Source: Amycolatopsis circi
Lineage (GTDB): Bacteria; Actinomycetota; Actinomycetes; Mycobacteriales; Pseudonocardiaceae
Length of the DNA: 32,171 nucleotides
Direction: 5' to 3'
Assembly (NCBI RefSeq): GCF_003385235.1
Contig: NZ_PQIA01000114.1
Span: forward strand, 1-32,171
Position numbers and translations under genes: made by a program. This document shows, in pieces, positions 7,245-15,149 of the stretch (its first letter is position 1; each line of letters opens with the position of its first letter). The notes beneath the pieces were generated by a model, which was not told the origin of the DNA, did no database searches, and saw only the letters and a program-made list of their open reading frames with translations.

Positions 7245-8224
7245 TCGAGATCGCCGCGCAGCCTGAACTGCCGCTCGATCTCCGCCCTGCTGACCCCCGC
7301 CGCCAGCAACACCTGCAGCAGGATCCGCGATTTCCGCGGGCACAGCCAACCCGCCATGGTCGCGCCCATCCGGATCAGGCTCGATTCGGAGCCGTGAAAC
7401 CCGTAGGTGCTGCGGAAAGTCGGGCCCGCGCCGGTCCGGGACGCGACGACGACCGGCACTTCCGCAGCCGCGATGACGTCTGCTGTTCCCGTCGACACGT
7501 GCCCGACGCCGTTGGCGGCGACCACGACGCCGCGCGCGCCGCCTTTGAGTACCAGCGAAAGCAATTCGCCCGAATCGTCGAGTCCTGATTCCAGCAGCGG
7601 AACGAGATCGACGTTCTCGGCTCCCGGCAGCACTGGCAGGCGCGGAGGCGACGGGTGGAAGTAGTGCACCGCTCCCTCCGCGACCATGCCGAGCGGACCC
7701 GCGGGCCGCGACGAGAACGTTTCGACGTGGCTGGAATGCGTCTTCCGCACCCACCTCGCCGCGTGCACGTCGTCGTTGAACGCCACCAGCGCGCCCCGGC
7801 CGCGGCTGCGCGGATCGGCGGCGACGGTGAGCGCGGCGAGGAGGTTCGCCTGTCCGTCCGGACTGGGCAGGCTCGGATTCCGCATCGCGCCGGTGATCAC
7901 CACTGGTGCGTCGGACGGCCACGTGAGGTCGAACAGGTACGCCGTTTCCTCCAGCGTGTCCGTGCCCTGCACCACCACGAGACCGTCCGTGCCCGCCTCG
8001 ATCTGCTCGATGCCCCACTGCCGCGTCCGGGCGAGCGTCGCGTAGTCCATCGACGAACTCGAGACCCCGGCGAGCGTCGCGGCGGTGACCTCCATCGGCA
8101 GCCGGGATCCGAGGTCTCCCAGCAGATCCTCGGCGCTCAGCCGCGGCACGACGCCGTCTTCGATCGAACGTCCGGGAGCCATCGAGATGGTGCCGCCCAG
8201 CGCGGCGACGGCGATGCGAGTCAT
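7238..8224 (-). CDS. Type I/II-like L-asparaginase
   Basis: A 328-residue asparaginase-family amidohydrolase converting L-asparagine to aspartate and ammonia. Both catalytic threonine sites are present: T12 in ALGGTIS and T88-D89 in VVVQGTDTLEET. ITGAMRNPSLPSPDGQANL follows at the expected distance, and no signal peptide is visible, so the enzyme is probably cytoplasmic. I chose ATG 8224 (MTRIAVAALGG) as closest to the family start. GTG 8233, three codons upstream, is possible. The preceding methyltransferase ends 10 bp upstream, so the genes are probably co-transcribed. The stop lies inside a palindrome. Confidence 0.9.
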   Translation of the reverse strand: MTRIAVAALGGTISMAPGRSIEDGVVPRLSAEDLLGDLGSRLPMEVTAATLAGVSSSSMDYATLARTRQWGIEQIEAGTDGLVVVQGTDTLEETAYLFDLTWPSDAPVVITGAMRNPSLPSPDGQANLLAALTVAADPRSRGRGALVAFNDDVHAARWVRKTHSSHVETFSSRPAGPLGMVAEGAVHYFHPSPPRLPVLPGAENVDLVPLLESGLDDSGELLSLVLKGGARGVVVAANGVGHVSTGTADVIAAAEVPVVVASRTGAGPTFRSTYGFHGSESSLIRMGATMAGWLCPRKSRILLQVLLAAGVSRAEIERQFRLRGDLDS

Positions 8225-8234
8225 GCCCCGCACT

Positions 8235-9056
8235 CTATGCGGGGCGCCGCGCCTGCAGGGTGTAGCTCGCGGCGATCCGGCGCGGGTTGTCGCGCAGCCG
8301 CCATTCGCCGCCCCCGGCCTCTTCCATCTCGTGCGGCAACGCGTTCCACGCCGCGGTGTCGTGCTCGGTCAGCCCGGTCAGGATCAGGCCTTGGTCCAGC
8401 AGCGCGGTGACGATCTCGCCGAGCGAATGGTTCCAGCTGTGCGTGGTCGTCGTGCGCACCGGTTCGTCCGTGTCGACGTAAGTGGTGTCGTCACTGAACA
8501 CGAGCGGTTCGTCGTGCTCGAAGTAGTCGTACTTCGGCCACGCGCGTTCGGATTCGTCATCGAGCGTCCCCAGCATCGGGTGGCCTTCGCGCAGGAACAG
8601 CCGTCCGCCCGGCCGCAGCAGCCGCGCGACGACCTCAGCCCACGGCGCGATCTTCGGCAGCCAGCACAGCGCGCCGATTCCGGTGTACACCAGGTCGAAC
8701 GCGTTCTCGCCGAAGACTTCCGCCGCGTCGTAGACGTTCGCCTCGTGGTAGTCGATGTCCGCGCCGGTGGCGTCGGCCAGCTTGCGCGCTTCGGCGAGCG
8801 ACGCCGGGGAAAGGTCCAGACCAGAGATCTTGGCCCCGAGTCGGTGCAGCGACAGCGTGTCCGTGCCGATGTGGCACTGCAGGTGCACGGTGCGCAACCC
8901 GGAAACGTCGCCGAGGCGCGGCTGGTCGAAGCGGACGACCTGGCTCAGGTGCGCGGGATCGGCCTGGAACTTGTCGAACTCGTAGTAGGCCGAGCGCGCG
9001 TGGATTGGCGCCCGGTCGTCCCAGTTGGCGCGGTTGATCTCGAACGAATCGGTCAT
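8235..9056 (-). CDS. Class I SAM-dependent methyltransferase
   Basis: This 273-residue protein has the methyltransferase fold: a glycine-poor motif I, VHLQCHIGTDTLSLHRLGA (about residues 57–75), then the acidic strand end GLDLSPASLAEAR, FDLVYTGIGALCWL, and LLRPGGRLFLREGHP. The Trp/His/Tyr-rich C-terminal half is typical of the broad family with unknown small-molecule substrates. Its stop lies just before the asparaginase start, and its ATG (9056) overlaps the upstream VOC gene stop by 4 bp, so it belongs to a three-gene operon. The substrate cannot be told from sequence. Confidence 0.88.
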   Translation of the reverse strand: MTDSFEINRANWDDRAPIHARSAYYEFDKFQADPAHLSQVVRFDQPRLGDVSGLRTVHLQCHIGTDTLSLHRLGAKISGLDLSPASLAEARKLADATGADIDYHEANVYDAAEVFGENAFDLVYTGIGALCWLPKIAPWAEVVARLLRPGGRLFLREGHPMLGTLDDESERAWPKYDYFEHDEPLVFSDDTTYVDTDEPVRTTTTHSWNHSLGEIVTALLDQGLILTGLTEHDTAAWNALPHEMEEAGGGEWRLRDNPRRIAASYTLQARRPA

Positions 9057-9424
9057 GCCTTCTCCGCCGCGCTGCGCAGGACGCAGAACTCGTTGCCTTC
9101 CGGGTCCTGCAGGACGGCCCAGCCGCTGCCGTTCTCACGGCGGTGGTCGGAATGCAGCGTCGCGCCCAGCTTGAGCAACCGGTCCACTTCTTCTTCGCGG
9201 GGCACGTCCGGCGTCAGGCACAGGTGCAGCCGGTTCTTGACCGTCTTGGGTTCCGGGACGGCGATGAACAGCAGCGTGACGCCGGAATCGAGCACGATGC
9301 CGATCTCCGGGTCGCCCTGTTTGTCGCCCTCGCCGATCGGGCGGCCGGTCACCTGGGTCCAGAACTTGGCCAGTTCCCACGGGTCTGCGCAGTCGACGGT
9401 GATGTTGTCCACGACGGAGGTCAT
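9053..9424 (-). CDS. VOC (glyoxalase/bleomycin-resistance-like) family protein
   Basis: A 123-residue single-domain protein with the paired beta-alpha-beta-beta-beta pattern of the vicinal-oxygen-chelate superfamily. It begins MTSVVDNITVDCADPWELAKFW and ends DPEGNEFCVLR, the usual C-terminal strand with its metal-ligand Glu. It is probably a small enzyme or ligand-binding protein; members act in lyase, isomerase or drug-binding roles, and none can be assigned. It is first in the minus-strand operon with the methyltransferase (ATGA overlap) and asparaginase, and divergent from the response regulator. Confidence 0.87.
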   Translation of the reverse strand: MTSVVDNITVDCADPWELAKFWTQVTGRPIGEGDKQGDPEIGIVLDSGVTLLFIAVPEPKTVKNRLHLCLTPDVPREEEVDRLLKLGATLHSDHRRENGSGWAVLQDPEGNEFCVLRSAAEKA

Positions 9425-9497
9425 CGGGCTCCTTGAATTCGGCGGTGGATTCCGGTCCGGAGTCTGCCCGGAATGCCCGGTGCGCGCGAGAGGTTTC

Positions 9498-9513
9498 CTG
9501 TCGAGTCGCTGTC
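9498..9513 (+). promoter_or_regulatory. Direct repeat, candidate response-regulator site
   Basis: CTGTC occurs at 9498–9502 and 9509–9513, exactly 11 nt apart, in the region between the VOC gene and the response regulator. OmpR/PhoB-type regulators bind tandem half-sites with about 11-bp period, so this could be the site through which the regulator controls its own gene. The repeat is short and could be chance. Confidence 0.3.
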
Positions 9514-9564
9514 AGCTGGGGGTTCGGCTCGCGCGTCCGCGCGGACGTCGCGGAGGATGGCGGG

Positions 9565-10266
9565 GTGGAGAACCCGAACCCGGTGCGGCTGCTCGTCGTG
9601 GACGACGAGCCGCACATCGCCGACCTGGTCGCGACCGTCGCCCGTTACGAGGGCTGGCAGGCCGTGACGGCGGGGTGCGGCGCCGACGCGCTCGCGCGCG
9701 CCGCGGAGTTCGCTCCCGACATCGTCGTGCTCGACCTGATGCTGCCCGATTTCGACGGTTTCACCGTGCTCGACAAGCTGCGCGAGAAACACGACGAGGT
9801 CCCGGTGGTTTTCCTGACCGCGAAGGACGCGACCGCCGACCGCATCGCCGGCCTCACCCGCGGGGGTGACGACTACCTCGTCAAGCCGTTCTCCGTCGAG
9901 GAGTTGATGGCGCGGCTGCGCGCGGTGCTGCGACGGACGTCGGAGAAGCCGGAGACCCGCACTGTTGTCCTGCAGGTGGGCGACCTCACGCTGGACGAGG
10001 AGACGCACGAAGTCCGGCGCGGCGACCAGTTGGCCGAGCTGACGCCTACCGAATACGAGCTGCTGCGCTACCTGATGCGACGCTCGCCGGCCGTGCTCAC
10101 CAAGGCGCAGATCCTCGATCACGTCTGGGAGTACGACTTCGGCGGACGGTCCAATGTGGTCGAACTCGCGATCTCCCGGCTGCGGCGCAAGCTCGACTCC
10201 GAGGCCGAACCGCTGATCCACACCGTGCGCGGCGTCGGGTATTCCGTGCGACAGGCGGGCCGGTGA
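9565..10266 (+). CDS. OmpR/PhoB-family response regulator
   Basis: This 233-residue regulator has an N-terminal receiver domain (LLVVDDEPHIADL, acidic pair D13–D14, phospho-acceptor D57 in VVLDLMLPDFDG, K107 in YLVKPFS). A C-terminal winged-helix DNA-binding domain follows (LTPTEYELLRYLM … HVWEYDFGGRSNVVELAISRLRRKL … IHTVRGVGYSVR). I chose GTG 9565 because GGAGG ends 8 nt before it and it starts right at the receiver domain. The open frame extends upstream to 9433 without domain support. It overlaps the histidine kinase by 4 bp (GTGA), so the two are a cognate pair. The signal sensed is unknown. Confidence 0.95.
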   Translation: MENPNPVRLLVVDDEPHIADLVATVARYEGWQAVTAGCGADALARAAEFAPDIVVLDLMLPDFDGFTVLDKLREKHDEVPVVFLTAKDATADRIAGLTRGGDDYLVKPFSVEELMARLRAVLRRTSEKPETRTVVLQVGDLTLDEETHEVRRGDQLAELTPTEYELLRYLMRRSPAVLTKAQILDHVWEYDFGGRSNVVELAISRLRRKLDSEAEPLIHTVRGVGYSVRQAGR

Positions 10267-11714
10267 ACCGGATCGGGCGCTGGGCTCGCCGGTGGTACCG
10301 GGCTTGGCGCGCATCGCGGCTGGGCACGCGGCTGGCGTTCGGGCTGGGTGCGCTGTCGTTGGTGGTGTTCGCGATCGTCGGCGCGCTGACTGTCGAGCTG
10401 ATGCACGACTACCTCAACCGGCGGCTCGACGAGCAGCTCAAGACCAGCCAAGTCGCGCAGGTGCCGCATTTGCGCGAATCGAAGGACAATCCGGAAGTCG
10501 TTTACTCCTGGTACTCGGCGGTTTTCGACGTCCGCGAAGGGCAGGCCGTCCCGCAGCCGGGCAGCACGTTGCCGAGCGACGTCCGGCCGCTGGCGCAGAT
10601 CGCCGAAGAAGCGACCGGCGGCGACCTCTTCCGCACGATCGCCTTGCCCGGACAGGGTTCTTACCGTGTGCGGGCCTGTCCGGTGGAGACTTCGCAGAAC
10701 AGGACCGGCACCGTGCTGCTGAGTGCCGCGCCGCAGGCCGACCTCGACAACACGGTGCAACAGCTGATGTTGATCGAAGTGATCGCGTTCCTGATCGCGT
10801 TGGCGATTCTCGTGGTCGCCGGGCGAATAGTGCTGCGGCGTGGATTGCGGCCGTTGTCGGACATGGCCGGTACCGCGCATGACATCGCTTCGCACGACCT
10901 CACTGCCACTGCGGATTTGCCGGTGCGCGCGTCCGGCACTGGCGGCGGCGCGGAGGTCGAGGAGTTGCGGACGGCGTTCAACTTGATGTTGAGCCACATC
11001 GAGTCCTCGCTGGCCGCGCGCACCGAGGCGAACGATCGGCTGCGCCGGTTTGTCGCCGATGCTTCGCATGAACTGCGGACACCGCTGACGTCGATCCGCG
11101 GCTATGCCGATCTTTTCCGTTACGCCGCCGCGAATGAGCCCGAGGAACGCGAGGCGCATCTAGAGAAGATCCGGGCCGAAACCGCACGGATGAGCGTGCT
11201 GGTGGACGATTTGCTGCTGCTCGCCCGTCTTGACGCGCGCGATGTCGAACCGCCGGTGCGTCCGCAGCGAATGGATCTCACCGAGGTCGCCGCGGCTGCC
11301 GCGGACGCATTCCGGGCCGGTCGTCCGGGGCGTCCGCTGACGGTGTCGATTCCGGAAGAACCCGTGCTGCTGCATGCGGATCCGGCGCGGCTGCGGCAAG
11401 TCCTGGACAACCTGCTGACGAACGCCGCGGTGCACACCGCCGAGGGGACTCCGGTCGAGCTGGCGGTGACGGTGGCGGACGGAATGGCCGTCGCCACCGT
11501 CGCCGATGCCGGGCCGGGGATTTCGCCGGAGGATCAGCAGCGGATTTTCGACCGGTTCTATCGCGTCGACAACTCCCGCACCCGGGCCGCTGGCGGCACC
11601 GGGCTGGGGTTGTCGGTGGTGCATTCGCTGGTGGTGGAGCACGGCGGAACGGTCTCGCTGGACAGCCGTCCCGGACGGACGGTGTTTATCGTGCGGTTGC
11701 CGCTGTCTTCGTGA
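10263..11714 (+). CDS. Sensor histidine kinase, HAMP-containing
   Basis: A 483-residue membrane kinase. Transmembrane segments are at about 24–46 and 167–190, enclosing a ~120-residue extracytoplasmic sensor region. A HAMP linker (about 190–250) precedes the dimerisation/phosphoacceptor box DASHELRTPLTSIRGY with H269. The ATPase domain shows the N box (DNLLTNAAVHT), G1 (ADAGPGISPE), F box (IFDRFYRVDNSR) and G2 (GGTGLGLSVV). It should phosphorylate the regulator encoded immediately upstream. The GTG start overlaps the regulator stop. Its 3' end overlaps the convergent flavin-binding-protein gene by 29 bp. Confidence 0.95.
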   Translation: MNRIGRWARRWYRAWRASRLGTRLAFGLGALSLVVFAIVGALTVELMHDYLNRRLDEQLKTSQVAQVPHLRESKDNPEVVYSWYSAVFDVREGQAVPQPGSTLPSDVRPLAQIAEEATGGDLFRTIALPGQGSYRVRACPVETSQNRTGTVLLSAAPQADLDNTVQQLMLIEVIAFLIALAILVVAGRIVLRRGLRPLSDMAGTAHDIASHDLTATADLPVRASGTGGGAEVEELRTAFNLMLSHIESSLAARTEANDRLRRFVADASHELRTPLTSIRGYADLFRYAAANEPEEREAHLEKIRAETARMSVLVDDLLLLARLDARDVEPPVRPQRMDLTEVAAAAADAFRAGRPGRPLTVSIPEEPVLLHADPARLRQVLDNLLTNAAVHTAEGTPVELAVTVADGMAVATVADAGPGISPEDQQRIFDRFYRVDNSRTRAAGGTGLGLSVVHSLVVEHGGTVSLDSRPGRTVFIVRLPLSS

Positions 11715-12360
11715 CGCGTGCGGCGACGTGTTCGGGCACGGTCCAGTCTGAGGGCAGGTCAGCGGAGGGTTCGGGTTCGCCGAACACCGTGCGCACCGGC
11801 AACACTCCGGCCCAGGCGGCGTTCGCGTTGACGTCTTCGGGTTCGTCGTCGGGTCCTTCGGCGCGGAGCTTCACCGATGCCTCAGCCAGATCAAGCGCGA
11901 TGACTGTGACGGCGGCGAATTCCTTCTTGTTCACCGCGCGAGCGTGTTCCCACGAGCCGGGGGAGAGGTGGTCGGTGAGCACGTGCAGGCCGCGCATCTT
12001 CTCGTCCGGGTCGGTCACCAGGCGGGCCCGGCCGAGGATCACCGCGCTGCGGTAGTTGACCGAGTGGTTGTTCACCGAGCGGCAATAGACGATCCCGTCG
12101 AGCAGGGTCACCGTCACGCAGACTTCGGTTTCCCCGGTGGCGGCTCGCAGACTGGCCGCGCCCGTGGAACCATGCAAGTACAGGGTGTCGCCGTCTCGGC
12201 CGTATCCGGTGGGCAGCACCAGCGGGACGCCGTCGCGGACCACGCCGAGGTGGCAGATCAGCGCCTCGTCGAGCACGGCGTGCAGCGCCGCGCGTTCGCT
12301 GGCGGCGCGGTGGCGTTTGCGGCCGAGCGTGGTGCGTTCGGTGGGCGAAAGGCTGCTCAT
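11686..12360 (-). CDS. Pyridoxamine 5'-phosphate oxidase-like flavin-binding protein
   Basis: This 224-residue protein belongs to the split-barrel FMN-binding group near Nim nitroreductases and COG3467. Seen are an N-terminal helix with RHRAASERAALHAVLDEA, then HLGVVRDGVPLVLPTGYG, LYLHGSTGAA, VCVTVTLLDGIVYCRS and NYRSAVILGRARLV, in the order typical of the family. It is divergently paired with a MocR-type regulator, a common arrangement that suggests a role in vitamin B6 or flavin-linked chemistry. The ATG has no Shine-Dalgarno sequence, and CACACT lies 6 nt upstream, so the mRNA may be leaderless. It is convergent with and overlaps the histidine kinase gene. Confidence 0.87.
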   Translation of the reverse strand: MSSLSPTERTTLGRKRHRAASERAALHAVLDEALICHLGVVRDGVPLVLPTGYGRDGDTLYLHGSTGAASLRAATGETEVCVTVTLLDGIVYCRSVNNHSVNYRSAVILGRARLVTDPDEKMRGLHVLTDHLSPGSWEHARAVNKKEFAAVTVIALDLAEASVKLRAEGPDDEPEDVNANAAWAGVLPVRTVFGEPEPSADLPSDWTVPEHVAARVTKTAATAR

Positions 12361-12380
12361 ACGATCAGTGTGCGGTGGGC

Positions 12381-12430
12381 AAGTGGCTACGTTGAATGTC
12401 CACTTCTTCTACACTTGAGAAGTCCACTTC
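12381..12430 (+). promoter_or_regulatory. Candidate MocR operator and promoter
   Basis: GTCCACTTC occurs twice in direct orientation (12398–12406 and 12422–12430), 24 nt apart. An inverted half-site AAGTGG lies at 12381–12386. TACACT (12410–12415) between the two direct copies fits a -10 box for the MocR gene. Direct plus inverted repeats in the shared intergenic region are typical of MocR/PdxR autoregulatory operators. The assignment is inferred. Confidence 0.55.
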
Positions 12431-12449
12431 GCTGTAACGGAGGTCCGCC

Positions 12450-13820
12450 GTGTCCTACGCCGACACCGCCCTGCCGGTCAGTCTCGACCGCGAAGCGGCC
12501 ACCCCGCTGGCCGTGCAGCTGGCCGACGCGCTGCGCGAAGCCGCGGCTGGCGGACATCTTCGCGGCGGCGACCGGCTTCCGTCCACCCGTGCGCTGGCTG
12601 AACGGCTCGGCGTCTCGCGCACGGTCACTTCCGCCGCGTACGAGCAACTGCACGCGGAGGGCTGGATCGCCGGACGGCACGGCTCCGGCACCTACGTGAC
12701 CACGCCGCCGACCCGCGCCGCCGCGTCCGTCACGGTGCCCGGTTCGCTGCTCGCCGAGCCGGAATCGACCCCGGTGCTTGACCTCACGCCGGGCGCGCCG
12801 TGGGCTGGCGGGCTCGACCGCGCGGCCTGGCGGCGAGCGTGGCGCGCGGCCGCTGACCCTGAGCCGCTCACGCGCGCGCATCGCGCCGGGCTGCCGGAAT
12901 ACCGCGCGACTGTGTCGGAACATCTGCTGCGCCACCGTGGTCTGGCGGCAGGCTCGGTGCTGGCGACCGGCGGTACCACCGCGGCTGTCGTGGAGCTTGC
13001 CGCCGCGGTGTTGCGTCGAGGGGCGGTCGTTGCCTTCGAGGAACCGGGCTATCAGCGTGCGGTGCAAGCGTTCCGGCAGGCCGGGCTCACCGTCGTGGGC
13101 GTGCCGGTCGACGAGGAAGGCCTGCGTCCGGCCGCGATTCCCGCTGGGGCACGCGCGGTCTACTGCTCGCCCGCGCATCAGTACCCGATGGGCAGCCGGA
13201 TGAGCGCGGCCCGGCGCGTGCAGCTCGTGGAACGCGCTCGTGCGGAAGGCATGCTGGTCATCGAGGACGACTACGACGGCGAGTTGCGCTTCGACGTCGC
13301 CCCGCTCCCGATGCTGGCGGCACTCGCCCCGGACGTCGTCGTGCACCTCGGGACCACCAGCAAAATCCTCACCCCGACGCTCGGCGCGGGCTGGCTCGTC
13401 GCGCCCGCCGCGGTGGCCGATTCCGTGCTGGCGTACCGGGATCTCACCGGCACGCGTCCTTCACCGGCGGGGCAGCGGGTGCTCGTCGAACTGGCCCGGA
13501 CCGGCGATCTGGGACGGCACCTGCGGAAGCTGCGCCGGGAAATGGCCGAACGCCGGACTGTGCTGGTGGCCGCGCTGTCGACCGCCGGGATCCCGTTCGT
13601 CGGCGACGACGCCGGTGCGCACCTGGTGGTGCCGACGGAAAGCGCCGAGGCGGAGGAGCGGTTGATCGCCGCGGCGGAAAAGCATTCGATCCGGCTCGAC
13701 GGGTTGGCGCGCCATTTCGCCGGGACGCCGACGATGCACGGCATCGCGCTGGGATACGCGGGCTGCTCGCGCGAGGCGTTGATGGCCGCGGTGCCGACGC
13801 TGGTGGATCTGCTCCGCTGA
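12450..13820 (+). CDS. MocR/PdxR-type GntR regulator with aminotransferase-like domain
   Basis: This 456-residue regulator has an N-terminal GntR winged helix (about residues 10–85: PLAVQLADALREAAAGGHLRG, LPSTRALAERLGVSRTVTSAAYEQLHAEGW) and a class I aminotransferase fold (about 110–456). The PLP-binding Lys is expected in HLGTTSKILTPTLGAGW (TSK), and EDDYDGELRFD supplies the pyridine-nitrogen Asp. Such proteins sense PLP or its conjugates and often regulate a divergent neighbour, here the flavin-binding protein. GTG 12450 lies 5 nt after GGAGGT. A repeat-rich intergenic region between the divergent genes is the likely operator. Confidence 0.92.
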   Translation: MSYADTALPVSLDREAATPLAVQLADALREAAAGGHLRGGDRLPSTRALAERLGVSRTVTSAAYEQLHAEGWIAGRHGSGTYVTTPPTRAAASVTVPGSLLAEPESTPVLDLTPGAPWAGGLDRAAWRRAWRAAADPEPLTRAHRAGLPEYRATVSEHLLRHRGLAAGSVLATGGTTAAVVELAAAVLRRGAVVAFEEPGYQRAVQAFRQAGLTVVGVPVDEEGLRPAAIPAGARAVYCSPAHQYPMGSRMSAARRVQLVERARAEGMLVIEDDYDGELRFDVAPLPMLAALAPDVVVHLGTTSKILTPTLGAGWLVAPAAVADSVLAYRDLTGTRPSPAGQRVLVELARTGDLGRHLRKLRREMAERRTVLVAALSTAGIPFVGDDAGAHLVVPTESAEAEERLIAAAEKHSIRLDGLARHFAGTPTMHGIALGYAGCSREALMAAVPTLVDLLR

Positions 13821-13844
13821 CCTCGCGCCTTTCGCCGGGTGTCC

Positions 13845-13907
13845 GGAGGTCCGTGAGGGGAACCTTCACGGAATCAGAGTCCCTCAGGGTTCCCCTCACG
13901 GACCTCC
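13845..13907. repeat. Long palindrome, GTCCGTGA family, copy 1
   Basis: Perfect 20-bp arms lie at 13845–13864 and 13888–13907, around a 23-nt centre that itself contains GGAATCAGAGTCCCTCA. The arm sequence GTCCGTGAGGGGAACC resembles the arm of the palindrome at 19406–19460, as does the centre, so the two are related. It lies 24 bp after the MocR gene and may also terminate its transcript. Confidence 0.85.
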
Positions 13908-14012
13908 GCGGGAGCAGAAGCCACGCGCGGAGGACGGCAAGCGTTGCCCGGCCACAAGCACGGCGACCTGCGCGGACACCCCCGGCGCGCGCTGTTGGCC
14001 ATGCTCACCCGG

Positions 14013-14018
14013 TACGGT
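14013..14018 (+). promoter_or_regulatory. -10 box for leaderless ddl
   Basis: TACGGT matches TAnnnT and ends 8 nt before the ddl ATG, with no Shine-Dalgarno sequence between them. This geometry fits a leaderless mRNA. No convincing -35 is seen. Confidence 0.5.
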
Positions 14019-14026
14019 GACCGGCT

Positions 14027-15124
14027 ATGAGCGCTGAAAAGATCCGGGTCGCGGTCGTGTTCGGGGGCCGCAGCAGCGAGCACACCATTTCGTGCCTGTC
14101 CGCGGGCAGTGTGCTCTCGAACCTGGATCCGGACCGCTTCGAGGTGCTCCCGGTCGGCGTCACGCCGAGCGGCGGCTGGGTGCTCGGCACCGGCGACCCG
14201 ACGCAGCTCAGCATCCAAGGCCGCGAGCTGCCGACGGTCGAGTCCGGCCGCGCGCTCGTGCTCGCCGGGGACCCGACCAGCCGCGAGCTGCGCACGGTCG
14301 ACCCGGGCCAGGCCACCGAGGTGCTCGGCACCGTCGACGTCGTCTTCCCGGTGCTGCACGGCGCCTTCGGCGAGGACGGCACCATCCAGGGCCTGCTCGA
14401 ACTCGCCGACCTCCCGTACGTCGGGCCCGGCGTGCTCGCCAGCGCGGCGGCGATGGACAAGGAATACGCGAAGAAGCTGCTCGCCGCGGAAGGGCTGCCG
14501 GTCGGCACCTACGCCGCGCTGCGCCGCGGACAGTCCACTTTGGCCGAACAGGACCGCGAACGCCTTGGCCTGCCGGTGTTCGTGAAGCCTTCGCGCGCCG
14601 GTTCGTCGGTCGGGATCTCCCGGGTCACCGACTGGGCAGACCTGGACGCCGCGATCGAGCTGGCCCGGCGCACCGACCCGAAGGTGCTCGTCGAGGCCGC
14701 GGTGCGCGGGCGCGAGGTCGAATGCGGCGTGCTGGAATTCCCGGACGGTCGTGTCGAGGCGTCGCTCCCGGCGGAGATCCGGGTGCTCGCCGAGGGCGAG
14801 GACGCCTGGTACGACTTCGAAACCAAGTATCTCGGCGAGGACGCCGAGCTGGACATCCCGGCCAAACTGGACGACGCGCTCACCGACCGGCTGCGCGCGA
14901 TGGCCGTCGAGGCGTTCCGCGCGCTCGACTGCCAGGGCCTGGCCCGCGTCGACTTCTTCGTGACCGAGGAGGGCGACCTGGTGATCAATGAGGTCAACAC
15001 GATGCCCGGCTTCACCACGAAGTCCGCCTACCCGAAGATGTGGGAGGTGACCGGGGTGGATTATCCGACGTTGTTGTCGACGCTCATCGACACCGCGCTC
15101 GCCCGGGGCACCGGCCTGCGCTGA
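14027..15124 (+). CDS. ddl: D-alanine–D-alanine ligase
   Basis: A 365-residue ATP-grasp ligase making the D-Ala–D-Ala dipeptide for peptidoglycan in the cytoplasm. Seen are VVFGGRSSEHTISCLSAGSV (residues 9–28), FPVLHGAFGEDGTIQGLLEL, FVKPSRAGSSVGISRV, an omega loop with WYDFETKYL, DFFVTEEGDLVINEVNTMPGFT, and a normal length. The Tyr in the omega loop points to D-Ala rather than D-lactate specificity, so this is not a VanA-type resistance ligase. The gene seems leaderless. In mycobacteria ddl directly follows gpsA; here about 7.5 kb of other genes separates them. Confidence 0.96.
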   Translation: MSAEKIRVAVVFGGRSSEHTISCLSAGSVLSNLDPDRFEVLPVGVTPSGGWVLGTGDPTQLSIQGRELPTVESGRALVLAGDPTSRELRTVDPGQATEVLGTVDVVFPVLHGAFGEDGTIQGLLELADLPYVGPGVLASAAAMDKEYAKKLLAAEGLPVGTYAALRRGQSTLAEQDRERLGLPVFVKPSRAGSSVGISRVTDWADLDAAIELARRTDPKVLVEAAVRGREVECGVLEFPDGRVEASLPAEIRVLAEGEDAWYDFETKYLGEDAELDIPAKLDDALTDRLRAMAVEAFRALDCQGLARVDFFVTEEGDLVINEVNTMPGFTTKSAYPKMWEVTGVDYPTLLSTLIDTALARGTGLR

Positions 15125-15149
15125 CGATCGACCGGACGGACACCCGCGC

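Noticed and set aside
9557..9559. ATG as start of the response regulator
   Set aside because: It is out of frame with the receiver domain; GTG 9565 is in frame and properly spaced from GGAGG.
14027..15124. VanA-type D-Ala–D-lactate ligase
   Set aside because: The omega loop has the Tyr of ordinary D-Ala–D-Ala ligases and no vanH/vanX neighbours are present.
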